Source of the DNA: Photobacterium obscurum
Lineage (GTDB): Bacteria; Pseudomonadota; Gammaproteobacteria; Enterobacterales; Vibrionaceae
NCBI RefSeq assembly: GCF_026191635.1
Contig: NZ_JAKRRW010000024.1
Span: 1 to 64,000 of the forward strand
Direction of reading: 5' to 3'
DNA: 64,000 nt
Part shown: in pieces, positions 1 to 8,983 of the stretch
How the letters are laid out: every line of letters begins with the position of its first letter
Position numbering within the stretch: position 1 is the stretch's first letter
The notes under the pieces: generated by a model
Databases searched by the model: none
Told to the model about the DNA's origin: nothing
What the model saw: the letters and a program-made list of their open reading frames with translations, nothing else
Program-made: the position numbers and the translations under genes

Positions 1-29
1 AATAAAGGCTCCCAATAGAAGCCTTTATT
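1..29. terminator. Hairpin, probable terminator
   Basis: A perfect 10-bp stem (AATAAAGGCT at 1-10 pairs with AGCCTTTATT at 20-29) with a 9-base loop. It lies 66 bases beyond the stop of the minus-strand chemoreceptor and may serve genes from both sides. The left flank is outside the window, so a U-tract on that side cannot be checked. Confidence 0.6.
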
Positions 30-95
30 TGTTTATTGCTATGCTTGAAAGACCTGTTGTTACATTGTTTCAAACAAAAGGGCAGACATTGCTTA

Positions 96-2123
96 TTACT
101 GCAGTTTAAACTTACTGACCAGTGAGTTCAGTTGTGCGTTGGCAGCCGACAGGCTTTGAGTACTGTCTACTGTCGCTTGTCCGTTCTGGGTCAACTCGGA
201 CACCATCTCGCGGATGTTATTCATATTACGGCTAACTTCTTCGGTTACCGAACTTTGCTCCTCAGAAGCGGTTGCTATTTGAGTGCTGAGATCATTGATT
301 TCGACAATGGAATCAGTCACTGCATCCAGGCTGTTTGATACACGCCCTGCGTTTTCTGCTGTACGTTCGCAACTTGATTTTGTCACTTCCATTGCAGTAA
401 CCGCACCGGAGGCATCTTGACGCAATTTAGCTAAGATCTCATTGATTTCAGCTGTGCTGGTCTGGGTACGTGCTGCAAGCGATCTTACTTCATCGGCAAC
501 CACGGCAAAGCCTCGGCCTTGCTCTCCCGCTCGTGCTGCTTCAATGGCTGCGTTCAAGGCTAACAGATTGGTCTGATCTGCAATTTCACCAATTACACCA
601 AGCACACTGACAATCTGCTGAGTATTTTCGTTCATTGTATTAATACTTGATGAAGCGGTATCTACTTCATCTACCAGAACCGTCATACTTCCAGATGCCT
701 GAAGCATCTCATCTTTAGCCATTAACGCTTCGTCGTTGGCTTTCTGGGTATTCGCAGCAGTGTCGGTGGCGCTCTGTGCAACCGTATCCGCTGTAGCGCT
801 CATTTCAGTAATCGCTGCTACAACTTGCTCCGTTTCAGAGGCGTGCTTGATCAATGCTTGGTTATTTTGCTCTGATTGCTCATTAAGCTGCTTGATACCG
901 TCAGTGATATGATCGGAAGCTTGTGAAATCTCCAGAATCATGGATTGCAGGTATATGATAAAGTTATTCACCGACTGACCGATATCGCCCAGCTCATCAT
1001 TCGAGGCAATGTCAATCCGAGAGGTTAAGTCTGCTTCTCCTGTCGATAAGGTATCAATGCGCTCTTTAAGAACGACTAAGCCTTTGATAATTGCGCTAAG
1101 TGCCCATACGGCCACCAGCAAAGAGATAACCAGTAATACCGCAACAATAGTCATGCTCGTATATACTTTCTCGGTAAAGATCTCTTCTGTCGCGTTGGTT
1201 AAGCCTTCCTGAATGCTCGTGACATCGCTCTCATAGGTACCGGTAGCAATAGTCCAGCCCCATTCAGGGAAAATATTTCGGGCATAGACCAGTTTGTTTT
1301 CCGTTTTCTTGGTCGTAGGATTTTCGTAGGCTATTTTGACATAAGCTTCGGACTTCCCTTTTATGCTGTTGGCAATTTTGGATGTTGTTGAAGGAATGAC
1401 TGTGCCGATAATTTCTGCTTTTGGGTGAGCCAAAATTTTTCCGTTACTGTCCTGGACCCAAAAGTAGCCATTTTGACCGTATTTAGATGAACTGATTGTT
1501 TTAAGAGCCGCTTCAATTTCATCTTTCTTAAGTGCGCTGGTGTATTCCCCCGTCGCAATGACTAAGTTCAAAGGTTTGAAGTAAACTGATGCTGTTAATT
1601 TTTCTTCGACTTTTTGAGTTACCGGGTTTAAAAAGTGGTAATTGGTAAACCCGATAGTATTGCTCTTGGCGGCATTGACAATATTCCGAGCGTAGTATTT
1701 GCCATTGGTGTCTTTCTTGTCATAAGCACTCGTGCCAATAATACTAGCGTTGGCACCATTGGCCTTGTTTATCACCGTATCGGCATCATATGCGAAGATA
1801 TAACGGCCATTGTCCCAGCGGTACTCGTTGATAAATGCGTATACATTCATTTCCGCATCGACAGTAGAATCATTGTTGTTATAGATGCGCTCTATTGTGT
1901 CTCGAAACGTAGCGATATCAGCCGCCAGCTCAGCCTTAATGTTTTCCTGCTTCGTATTCTCATAATAATAGGATATCGAGCGAGTAACAGTATCAACCTG
2001 TCCGTTTAAGTTGTCGTTTAATAAGTATGTAACCTTTTGATTAACATTGTCTTTTTCTGTTTCAATTACTGAGTTTTCTGTATTGATAAGACTTGTAATG
2101 AAAAAGCCACTCATAATAAGCAT
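96..2123 (-). CDS. Methyl-accepting chemotaxis protein with tandem single-Cache domains
   Basis: This is a membrane chemoreceptor that passes ligand binding in the periplasm to CheA/CheW. The N-terminal half (about residues 20-310) carries two Cache-like repeats, seen as similar YFWVQDSNGKILAHP- and YIFAYDADTV-type segments. A transmembrane segment near 325-345 and a HAMP domain follow, then a methyl-accepting signalling domain with the conserved hairpin tip around EIADQTNLLALNAAIEAARA. The first ATG gives only about 13 hydrophobic residues for the first membrane helix. The frame stays open upstream and reads a basic KIKLTIKTKL segment back to an ATC codon at 2171-2169, which has AGAGGG eight bases before it. 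The true N-terminus therefore probably lies upstream at a non-ATG codon. No che genes are nearby; the ligand is unknown, and small organic acids are a usual guess for this Cache type. Confidence 0.93.
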   Translation of the reverse strand: MLIMSGFFITSLINTENSVIETEKDNVNQKVTYLLNDNLNGQVDTVTRSISYYYENTKQENIKAELAADIATFRDTIERIYNNNDSTVDAEMNVYAFINEYRWDNGRYIFAYDADTVINKANGANASIIGTSAYDKKDTNGKYYARNIVNAAKSNTIGFTNYHFLNPVTQKVEEKLTASVYFKPLNLVIATGEYTSALKKDEIEAALKTISSSKYGQNGYFWVQDSNGKILAHPKAEIIGTVIPSTTSKIANSIKGKSEAYVKIAYENPTTKKTENKLVYARNIFPEWGWTIATGTYESDVTSIQEGLTNATEEIFTEKVYTSMTIVAVLLVISLLVAVWALSAIIKGLVVLKERIDTLSTGEADLTSRIDIASNDELGDIGQSVNNFIIYLQSMILEISQASDHITDGIKQLNEQSEQNNQALIKHASETEQVVAAITEMSATADTVAQSATDTAANTQKANDEALMAKDEMLQASGSMTVLVDEVDTASSSINTMNENTQQIVSVLGVIGEIADQTNLLALNAAIEAARAGEQGRGFAVVADEVRSLAARTQTSTAEINEILAKLRQDASGAVTAMEVTKSSCERTAENAGRVSNSLDAVTDSIVEINDLSTQIATASEEQSSVTEEVSRNMNNIREMVSELTQNGQATVDSTQSLSAANAQLNSLVSKFKLQ

Positions 2124-2171
2124 TGGTATGCATACCAGTGCCGTTAGCTTAGTTTTAATTGTAAGTTTGAT

Positions 2172-2670
2172 TTTTCTAACCCTCTAATCTACAACGTTAT
2201 TTTATGTACTTTGTTCTGATTCTCGTGCGGAATCTTGAAGAGGTCATATTATATATGTCTTTGTGATAATATTTTGCTGCAATACATTACATTTTGATAC
2301 ATTGTTGCCCTGTCACATGTTAGGCATTCCATAAACGTCATGAATGTCAATAAGATAGTGAGAAACTATTAACCGCAAAAAAGTTATGGTTAATGTGATT
2401 TTTGTGATCTTGATCTTAAGCTCTGTTGTTGCACTATATAGCGGGGAATGGGGCAAAGTATCACTATCAACGATGCCGATTCGATATGAGCATTCACGTA
2501 TTCATATCTAGCGAACTCCTTCCATCACAGAACACGCCGAAATAGTTGATTCTCTGCTTATGAACAATCTTATTGGTATGGCTTGTGGCACGAAATTCAG
2601 TCAACTGCTATTTCTTAGATTGATGTATCAGATTTGCTCTCCTAGAGCTTGATGACCGAGGAGAATCACA
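2172..2670. other. Intergenic region, no gene seen
   Basis: About 500 AT-rich bases lie between the divergent chemoreceptor and FAD-oxidase genes and should hold both promoters. I see no convincing -35/-10 pair, RNA gene or repeat. The TTG start of the oxidase at 2671 is supported by GAGGAG at 2658-2663, seven bases upstream. Confidence 0.6.
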
Positions 2671-4089
2671 TTGAAAGTTAAAACACTGAGAGGCCCTGAG
2701 GTTGACTTACCATCAGAAGTGCTGGATGGGCTGAAATTGCAGCTAAGTGGGTCAGCTATTTTTGCTAGTGATGCTGAATACGAAGAATCCCGCACAGTAT
2801 GGAATGGGATGATAAACCACAAGCCTGCGTTCTTAGTTCGGTGTATCGGTGTGAGTGATGTGATTACGTGTGTACAGTTCGCACGCAAACATGATTTGCT
2901 GCTTTGTATTAAAGGTGGAGGGCATAATATCGCCGGTTTGGCTACTGCCGACGGAGCCATGATGCTTGATATGTCATTGATGCGTGGTGTGTGGGTAGAC
3001 CCACAGGAAAAGGTTGCTCATGCCCAGGCAGGCTGTTTACTTGGTGATGTGGATAGTGAAACACAAGTGCATAATTTAGCAGCTGTACTGGGTTTTGTCT
3101 CGCGTACCGGTATTGCGGGCCTGACCTTGGGTGGTGGTTTTGGTTATCTGACAAGACGTTGGGGATGGGCATCGGATAACGTGGTGGGAATGGACGTTGT
3201 GACTGCCGAGGGAAAATTGGTCCATGCCAGTGAAAAGGAGAACGCCGATCTGTTTTGGGGGCTAAGGGGAGGGGGCGGAAATTTCGGTATCGTGACTCGT
3301 TTCGATTATAGACTTTACCCTATGGGATCTGAGATTGTCGGAGGGCCTGTGGCATGGCCTGCCAGCGAGGCTCCCAGGGTGCTGAAGTTATATCGTGAGC
3401 TCACGGAAAATGCGCCACCGGAACTGACTCTGGCAATATTAATGCGCCCGGCTCCGCCTGCTCCTTGGCTGTCTAAGGAGCATCATGGCAAGCCTGTTGT
3501 GATCATGATTGCCTGCTATAGTGGGGACCCTGAACTGGGGGTGGAGATTGTTGCTCCTATCAAATCACTAGGCAATCCTATTGGCGATGTTATGACCCGT
3601 AGGCCTTATACGCAGCTACAGTCTCTGCTCGATGCTACTCAGCCGAAGGGGCGCCGCTACTATTGGAAGAGTGAATACCTACCTGCAGTGGAAGATGGTT
3701 TATGTCAGAAAGTTATGAAGCATGCCAGCAACATTCCATCGCCTCATTCGGCTGTTATCTTGTTCCACATAGCGGGAGCTCTCAACGGACTTAAAGATGA
3801 GCATTCTCCGGTAGGTAATCGCGATGCACGCTATGTGCTTAACCTAGCGGGTTCTTGGGAGAATGAAGACGAGGATCAGGTGAACATTGATTGGGCACGA
3901 TGTGCCTGGGGGGACATGAAGTCTTTCTCTACAGGGGGGACCTATATTAATTTTTTGGTTGAAGATGAAGGCCCTGAACGGATAGAAGCAGCTTTAGGCA
4001 AAGGGCTAAAACGCCTTTCTGAGATCAAGGCCAAATGGGACCCTGATAATGTCTTTCGCATTAACCGCAATATAAAGGCGGCAAAGTAG
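2671..4089 (+). CDS. FAD-binding oxidase of the berberine-bridge-enzyme family
   Basis: A flavin oxidoreductase of the PCMH/VAO type. The FAD-binding domain fills the first 220 residues and carries KGGGHNIAG, with His85 placed as the usual covalent 8-alpha-histidyl FAD site. The second signature (GIAGLTLGGGFG) follows. The Cys that bi-covalent members carry just before this signature is replaced here (a Val aligns), so FAD is probably attached once only. The C-terminus ends with the family's WDPDNVFRINRNI motif, which marks the BBE domain. Length (472 aa) is normal. The start is a TTG with a good ribosome-binding site. Known substrates of the family include sugars, alkaloids and aromatic alcohols; nothing nearby identifies this one. 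No signal peptide is visible, so it is probably cytoplasmic. Confidence 0.88.
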   Translation: MKVKTLRGPEVDLPSEVLDGLKLQLSGSAIFASDAEYEESRTVWNGMINHKPAFLVRCIGVSDVITCVQFARKHDLLLCIKGGGHNIAGLATADGAMMLDMSLMRGVWVDPQEKVAHAQAGCLLGDVDSETQVHNLAAVLGFVSRTGIAGLTLGGGFGYLTRRWGWASDNVVGMDVVTAEGKLVHASEKENADLFWGLRGGGGNFGIVTRFDYRLYPMGSEIVGGPVAWPASEAPRVLKLYRELTENAPPELTLAILMRPAPPAPWLSKEHHGKPVVIMIACYSGDPELGVEIVAPIKSLGNPIGDVMTRRPYTQLQSLLDATQPKGRRYYWKSEYLPAVEDGLCQKVMKHASNIPSPHSAVILFHIAGALNGLKDEHSPVGNRDARYVLNLAGSWENEDEDQVNIDWARCAWGDMKSFSTGGTYINFLVEDEGPERIEAALGKGLKRLSEIKAKWDPDNVFRINRNIKAAK

Positions 4090-4218
4090 CGGGGGTAAAT
4101 AAAGTGAAGATGGTAGTTTCTTCAGTAAGCCAGCGCTATTACTATCTCGAAATCAGCTTGTCGCTCTTTCTGTGACTAAACTAATAGTTAATACGAGAGA
4201 AGAAGGGTTGCATGTGCT

Positions 4219-4605
4219 ATGGGACTACCAACCACCGCAGAGCAAGCGGATTTTGACCAGCGATTTCTGGCCTCTTATGCCGATTATGCCACTACGTTTA
4301 CCCATCCGGCCCTATCGACCACTGAGCTCAAGCGGATCATTAAAAAGCATCAGCTGTTCCGGAACGGCAAGCCGATTAGTCATAAACAGTTTTCCGCCCT
4401 GCTTCTCCGGCACCATTTACTTTCTCGGGAGGCCTGGCGCAACAAGATCACTGAGGCACTGTTTGAATCTATGTCAAATGCCGGAATGAAACCGGCTACA
4501 ATTACCCGAATGCTGGCGGATGTTCTTCATATCTCGTATACGCATGCTCAAAGAAAGATCCGCAAACTCCGGCTGCTTGCCCGGCACCGCGGGGATACGC
4601 GATAG
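4219..4605 (+). CDS. Hypothetical protein, 128 aa, basic, HTH-like
   Basis: I do not recognise this protein. It is Arg/Lys/His-rich, has no signal peptide or membrane segment, and reads as mostly helical. The last third (about residues 92-122, around KPATITRMLADVLHISYTHAQRKIRKL) has the spacing of a helix-turn-helix, so DNA or RNA binding is possible. An overlapping 105-aa frame at 4172-4489 looks like a shadow: its composition is poorer and it lacks a ribosome-binding site, while GAAGGG lies 11 bases before this ATG. The gene converges with the small EF-G-linked gene on the other strand. The locus is GC-richer than its flanks. Confidence 0.55.
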   Translation: MGLPTTAEQADFDQRFLASYADYATTFTHPALSTTELKRIIKKHQLFRNGKPISHKQFSALLLRHHLLSREAWRNKITEALFESMSNAGMKPATITRMLADVLHISYTHAQRKIRKLRLLARHRGDTR

Positions 4606-4631
4606 CACGGAATTATGATGAATAACCCGCT

Positions 4632-4892
4632 TTACGTAGACGATAAGCGAGTCTCATCTCTCTGGCCACTATCGAACATGGTTAATTCCCACTCTCTAGA
4701 ATCGGTATCATGTCGCAGGATATAAATACCGTCATCTGAACCACGAACTTTGAAATAGCGATGATCAGGTGACAACCAGCGATCAAGAATTTCACTGACA
4801 TCAATCGGTTTCTCACGCAGATAAAAACGCTGTGGTGACTCTTCACCACGATAACCTGCATAACATTCGACCTTAACAACAATGTTAGCCAT
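4632..4892 (-). CDS. Small protein coupled to the EF-G paralogue, 86 aa
   Basis: The likely start is the ATG at 4892, which overlaps the end of the EF-G gene by eight bases (ATGGCTAA), so translation is probably coupled. A longer frame exists back to 4997, but it runs inside the EF-G gene and has a low-complexity N-terminus. The protein has no signal peptide, is acidic, and appears to be one compact alpha/beta domain (YLREKPIDVSEILDRW, DDGIYILRHD, REWELTMF). The pattern recalls small domains of the DUF6504 sort, but I am not sure of that. Its position suggests a partner or modulator of the second EF-G; this is inference from coupling only. Confidence 0.72.
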   Translation of the reverse strand: MANIVVKVECYAGYRGEESPQRFYLREKPIDVSEILDRWLSPDHRYFKVRGSDDGIYILRHDTDSREWELTMFDSGQRDETRLSST

Positions 4893-6963
4893 GTTTAAGC
4901 ACTTCTTGTTGCAGCTCCTGCGGGAGGGGAGCATAGTGGTCGAACTCCATGGAGAAGAGGGCTCGTCCTTGGGTGGCTGAACGCAGCTGGGTCGCATATC
5001 CGAACATCTCCCGCAACGGCACTTGTCCCCGGATCACTTCGATACCGCCCGCACGGGGTGTCATCCCCTCTATTTCACCGCGTCTGGCGCTCAACTGACC
5101 CAATACGTCGCCGGTGAATTCCACTGGTGTGGTCACCTCCAGCTGACATATCGGCTCCAGCAGAATAGGTTCAGCCTGAGATACGGCGGCGATAAAAGCC
5201 TTGGCTCCTGCAGCCAAGAAGGCCTGCTCGCTAGAATCGACCTCATGAAAGGAACCGTTCTGGAGGGTTACGCTGACATCTGTGATGGTATACCCACCCA
5301 GCACACCGCAGCGGGCTGCTTCTTCGACACCTTTTATGATCGCGGGAATAAATTCACTAGGAATAGCCCCGTCTCTTATCTGGCTTTCAACGGTGATACC
5401 GCTGCCCGATTTTCCCGGCTCTATATCCAGCACCACATGACCGTATTGACCGTGACCACCGGTCTGTTTGACATGGCGTGCCTCGAGTTTAAAGACCGAT
5501 TGACTGATGGTTTCCATATAATTGACTCGGGGGTTGCCGGTCTTGACCTGAATATGCTGCTCCCGCTGGAGACGATCGACGATAACCTGGAGATGCAGTT
5601 CCCCCATGCCTGCTAAGATCGTCTGACCGGTATCCTCATCAGTGTACGTCTTGAAAGTAGGATCCTCTTCTGCCAAATGGTGTAGAGCCAGACTGATCTG
5701 TTTTTCGTCCTCAGGGGTTCTGGGTTCTAAGGCGATATTAATCACTGGCTCGGGAAACTGGATTGTTTCCAGCAAGATGGGATCATTTTCGTCACAGAGG
5801 GTATCGCCTGTATGGGCGGTTTTCATACCTAGCACGGCATCGATATCACCGGCCGAGACCTGATCCATCGCTTCGCGGTGGTCGGCATACATACGGACTA
5901 GACGGCCGAGGCGCTCGTTCTTGACTTGTGTGGCGTTGTACACCCGGTCCCCCGTTTTCATTTTTCCCGAGTATACCCGTACGTAGGCCAGGTGGCCGGC
6001 GTAGGGATCAGAAACTACCTTGAATACCAGTGCGGCGAGTGGCGCCTCTGGGTTTGGTGTTCGTTCTGCTGGCGCCTGAGTTCGGGGATCAGGCCCGGTG
6101 ACAGGCCCGATATCCAATGGTGATGGGAGGTAGTCCACGACGGCATCGAGTAACGGCTGGATCCCTTTGTTACGTAATGCGGCGCCGCACAGGACCGGAA
6201 AAAGTTGATTGTTAATGGTAGCCTTGCGCAGGGCAGTCGTCAGTGCTTCTAAATCCAGAACCTCACCGTCGAGGTAGCGCTCAAGCAAGGTGTCATCGGT
6301 ATCTACTACCCGTTCCAGCAGCTGGGCACGCGCTTGCTCAGCCCGTTCTCTCAGGGATGGCGGAACTTCCCCTACGTCGGGGCTAGCCCCCAATTGATCT
6401 GGCCAGCGTATTGCCTGCATCCGTAACAGGTCGATCACTCCCTCGAATTCCGCCTCCGCCCCGATAGGCAGTTGCAGGACAACGCTCCGGGCTCCCAGTC
6501 GCTGTTCGATCGTTTCTACGGCGAAATCAAAATCTGCTCCCATTCGGTCCATTTTGTTGATAAAACAGATGCGTGGTACATGGTAGCGATCGGCTTGGCG
6601 CCACACGGTTTCACTCTGCGGCTCCACGCCATGGACCGCATCAAAGACGACAATCCCGCCATCAAGCACCCTCAGTGCCCGTTGTACCTCGGCAGTGAAA
6701 TCGATGTGGCCAGGGGTGTCGATCAGGTTGATCTGATGTTCTCGCCAGCTGGCAGTGATGACAGCAGATACGATCGTGATGCCTCGCTCTTTCTCTTGGA
6801 CCATCCAGTCGGTTACTGTCGTGCCGTCGTCCACCGAGCCGAGCCGATGGGTTCTTCCCGTGTAGTAAAGTACCCGCTCTGTGGTTGTGGTCTTACCGGC
6901 ATCGATATGGGCTATGATCCCAATATTGCGCAAGACCTCAAGTCCTGGAGCTTTTTTCACCAT
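4885..6963 (-). CDS. fusA: Elongation factor G paralogue
   Basis: A ribosomal translocase GTPase. The G domain is intact, with AHIDAGKT at residues 18-25 as the P-loop, a switch region with RGITI, DTPGH, and NKMD for guanine binding. Domains II-V follow (EF-G domain III around GMGELHLQVIVDRL, domain IV near HVKQTGGHGQYGHV with a typical loop, domain V at the end with PLREMFGYATQLRSATQGRA). Length (692 aa) matches the family. It is not in a str operon with rpsL, rpsG and tuf, so it should be an additional copy; paralogues of this kind may specialise in recycling or stress translation. GC content is visibly higher than in the neighbours, which fits horizontal transfer. It overlaps the small gene downstream. 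A purine-rich GGAGGGGG stretch precedes the ATG. Confidence 0.93.
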   Translation of the reverse strand: MVKKAPGLEVLRNIGIIAHIDAGKTTTTERVLYYTGRTHRLGSVDDGTTVTDWMVQEKERGITIVSAVITASWREHQINLIDTPGHIDFTAEVQRALRVLDGGIVVFDAVHGVEPQSETVWRQADRYHVPRICFINKMDRMGADFDFAVETIEQRLGARSVVLQLPIGAEAEFEGVIDLLRMQAIRWPDQLGASPDVGEVPPSLRERAEQARAQLLERVVDTDDTLLERYLDGEVLDLEALTTALRKATINNQLFPVLCGAALRNKGIQPLLDAVVDYLPSPLDIGPVTGPDPRTQAPAERTPNPEAPLAALVFKVVSDPYAGHLAYVRVYSGKMKTGDRVYNATQVKNERLGRLVRMYADHREAMDQVSAGDIDAVLGMKTAHTGDTLCDENDPILLETIQFPEPVINIALEPRTPEDEKQISLALHHLAEEDPTFKTYTDEDTGQTILAGMGELHLQVIVDRLQREQHIQVKTGNPRVNYMETISQSVFKLEARHVKQTGGHGQYGHVVLDIEPGKSGSGITVESQIRDGAIPSEFIPAIIKGVEEAARCGVLGGYTITDVSVTLQNGSFHEVDSSEQAFLAAGAKAFIAAVSQAEPILLEPICQLEVTTPVEFTGDVLGQLSARRGEIEGMTPRAGGIEVIRGQVPLREMFGYATQLRSATQGRALFSMEFDHYAPLPQELQQEVLKHG

Positions 6964-7154
6964 CGACGTCCCCCCCTCCGAATCCGCTCAATGCAACCGA
7001 GCGTAGAGACGTTGCTCTCAGGCCGGTCCTGTACAAAGGATAGTGCAGTTCGTGAACAACTTCGTCCGAAGGGAGTGTGAGGGGAGCTGACTAAGTTAAT
7101 ATAGAGGAAGAGGTGAAAGTTGATGACAGGGGGCACAACCTTAGAGGGGAAGGG

Positions 7155-7186
7155 CACTCACCCTATAGCAGCGTATAGAGTGAGTG
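7155..7186. terminator. Hairpin between permease and EF-G genes
   Basis: An inverted repeat of 13 bases with one mismatch (7155-7167 and 7174-7186, six-base loop GCAGCG) lies eight bases after the permease stop on the minus strand. There is no clear U-run on the minus-strand exit side, so it could be a terminator or a processing hairpin. Confidence 0.45.
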
Positions 7187-7193
7187 TATTTTG

Positions 7194-8237
7194 TTAGCCA
7201 AATAGATAGGTATATAGGTAACCGGCACCTATCGCCATACCAAGGATAACGGTAAGGAAGGCAGCAATCATCTGGTTCTTGAAGATAGATTTCAGAAGGA
7301 TCACTTCGGTTAGACTTGCACCCGCGCTACCGATGATCAGTGCCATTACCGAGCCAAGTGCCATTCCTTTCTGTACCAGTGCTGCACTTAGTGGGATCAC
7401 TGCCTCTGCACGAATGTAGAGAGGAATACCAATAACAGCCGCAACAGGGATTGCATACCAGTTACCGGCTCCAGCATATTTCGCAATCATATCTGTTGGG
7501 ATAAAGCCGTAGATGAATGAGCCAAGCAAGATACCAGCAAGCAAGTAAGGAAAAACTTGTTTGAAATCCTTCCAGGTAGCACGCCAAACGCGCATCCAAC
7601 GGCTCTCTTCTTTGACGGTTAGAACGGCTTCGCCATTGGCATTAACATCAACAGATGCCTTTGAGTCACAGCATGATGTCGCTGCAGGCACTGGTTTTGA
7701 AGTGCAGCATGATGCGGCGGCTACCGGTGCGGGTTTAGTGTCACCACAAGAACTACCACAGCTAGATCCTGTTTCAGCTGTCTCATAGGCTTCTTTACGT
7801 ACATATCTCTCGAAACCCAGTTTTTCTAATACGAAGCCAGCTGTTACCGAAACTACCATCGCAACAAGGAAGTAGAACACGGCGACTTTTACGCCGAAGG
7901 TCACTACAAACAGGCCAATAATAACCGGGTTAAGCAGGGGACTACCAAACAGGAATACCATCATCGGACCAAAACCGGCGCGAGCTCGAAGCAAGCCCTT
8001 CAAGAAAGGGATCGTAGAGCAGGAGCAAAATGGTGTAATGGCACCTAGTAGTGCAGCAATAAAGTACCCCTTGCCTTTACGTGAGCTCAGGATCGACTGG
8101 ATCTTCTCAGGGGTCAGGAACTCCTGAAGAATACCCACAAGATAGCTAACGACAAGAAAGAGAATGGTTAGTTCTGCAGCTAAGAAAACAAACATATCTG
8201 CAGCTTCTTTTATCATATTTACAATTTCAGGACTCAT
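7194..8237 (-). CDS. ArsP/DUF318-type membrane permease with Cys-rich loop
   Basis: A polytopic inner-membrane permease of the UPF0718/ArsP_2 family, whose studied members export organoarsenicals or other thiol-reactive metals. The first half holds the family motif TPFCSCSTIPF (Cys71 and Cys73) and GSPLLNPVI. A cytoplasmic loop at residues 157-192 is rich in Cys (C160, C164, CC177-178, CC189-190) and looks like a soft-metal binding site. A second helical half repeats the pattern, but with IPLYIRAEAVIPLSAAL in place of the double-Cys motif. The gene lies downstream of, and is transcribed in the same direction as, a metal-sensing ArsR-type regulator, and both share operator sequences. Substrate is inferred only as thiophilic metal or metalloid. 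Confidence 0.88.
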   Translation of the reverse strand: MSPEIVNMIKEAADMFVFLAAELTILFLVVSYLVGILQEFLTPEKIQSILSSRKGKGYFIAALLGAITPFCSCSTIPFLKGLLRARAGFGPMMVFLFGSPLLNPVIIGLFVVTFGVKVAVFYFLVAMVVSVTAGFVLEKLGFERYVRKEAYETAETGSSCGSSCGDTKPAPVAAASCCTSKPVPAATSCCDSKASVDVNANGEAVLTVKEESRWMRVWRATWKDFKQVFPYLLAGILLGSFIYGFIPTDMIAKYAGAGNWYAIPVAAVIGIPLYIRAEAVIPLSAALVQKGMALGSVMALIIGSAGASLTEVILLKSIFKNQMIAAFLTVILGMAIGAGYLYTYLFG

Positions 8238-8260
8238 AGTAGATGCCTCGTTGAAGCCTT

Positions 8261-8336
8261 ATATTTCGACATGTTTGGAAATATATGATTGTGGTTAATT
8301 TCTGTCAATACGTTATTTCTAGAATAATCGAAATAT
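8261..8336 (-). promoter_or_regulatory. Permease promoter flanked by two ArsR-type operators
   Basis: On the minus strand a TTGACA (8308-8303) and TATATT (8285-8280) sit 17 bases apart, a near-consensus sigma70 promoter. Two inverted repeats bracket it: ATATTTC-N10-GAAATAT at 8261-8284, overlapping the -10, and TTATTTC-N10-GAAATAT at 8313-8336, just upstream of the -35. Related sites occur upstream of the ArsR-type gene, so these are the best candidates for its binding sites. Repressor bound here would block RNA polymerase directly. Confidence 0.75.
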
Positions 8337-8595
8337 TTAAAGGGGGTTAAACTAACTATTTGATTAATTGAGTAATAAAGATTTGATCTTGGATGGGGGT
8401 TTTAGGGTGGGAGCAATCGAGTTAAGCCGCTGGCGTGAGGTTTAGGGGGCGCGAAGCGCCATACTTTAACTTAATGAAGCCTACTTTTGATGTTTTGATT
8501 AGGGCGAGTGATAGATTTAAAGGTTACGTATTGGGTGTCACTTTCAGTTTACGAAGTTATGAGGTAATTTGACTATGTATAAAAGAGTGTCTGAT

Positions 8596-8889
8596 TTAAC
8601 ATTCTTCATCAATACAGCACTCATCTTGTAGGAAGCCTATCACCGATTGTAATTTTTCAAATTCTGCAACACAGAATAATGTGCGGCCTTCGCGGCGCTG
8701 GGAAATAAGGCCTGCTGAAACCAAGCTTGAAATATGGTGTGAGAGTGTAGAACCCGGGATCCCCAGCTTTTCTTGTAAGCCGCCTACGGCAATGCCCTGA
8801 TAGCCAGCACGAACGACGCTTTTATAAATCATCAATCGAGTAGGATGTCCTAGTTCTTTCAATGCTTTAGCAATAATCTCAATGTCCAT
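8596..8889 (-). CDS. ArsR/SmtB-family metal-responsive repressor
   Basis: A 97-aa winged-helix regulator: KALKELGHPTRLMIYKSVVRAG, then the recognition region LQEKLGIPGSTLSHHISSLVSAGLI, then a wing. The C-terminus ends with CC-x4-C (DECCIDEEC), a plausible thiolate site for As(III), Sb(III) or a soft metal; an additional Cys lies near residue 77. I chose the ATG at 8889 because AAGGCAGAG lies just upstream and the family normally starts close to this helix; the frame stays open to 9048 but the extra residues do not look like the family. Predicted to repress itself and the permease through shared operators and to release DNA when metal binds. Confidence 0.88.
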   Translation of the reverse strand: MDIEIIAKALKELGHPTRLMIYKSVVRAGYQGIAVGGLQEKLGIPGSTLSHHISSLVSAGLISQRREGRTLFCVAEFEKLQSVIGFLQDECCIDEEC

Positions 8890-8910
8890 AGCTCTGCCTT
8901 GTTTTAAATC

Positions 8911-8983
8911 ACACTTCGATATTACTGGAAATATGTTAGCCACATCAATGATTATTCTGACATCTCGATGATTCTGGAATAAT
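8911..8983 (-). promoter_or_regulatory. Operators upstream of the ArsR-type gene
   Basis: A site at 8911-8934 (ACACTTC-N10-GAAATAT) matches the permease operator at 8261-8284 in 18 of 24 positions. A weaker copy with the same architecture (ACATCTC-N10-GAATAAT) lies at 8960-8983. Paired sites ahead of both genes point to autoregulation. The promoter itself is not obvious here. Confidence 0.6.

Noticed and set aside
2385..2425. CRP-like TGTGAT strings upstream of the FAD oxidase
   Set aside because: The two strings are in direct, not inverted, arrangement and lack a matching second half-site.
5023..5616. Long plus-strand frames opposite the EF-G gene (also 6472-7080)
   Set aside because: They are shadows of the GC-rich EF-G coding sequence without family resemblance or ribosome-binding sites.
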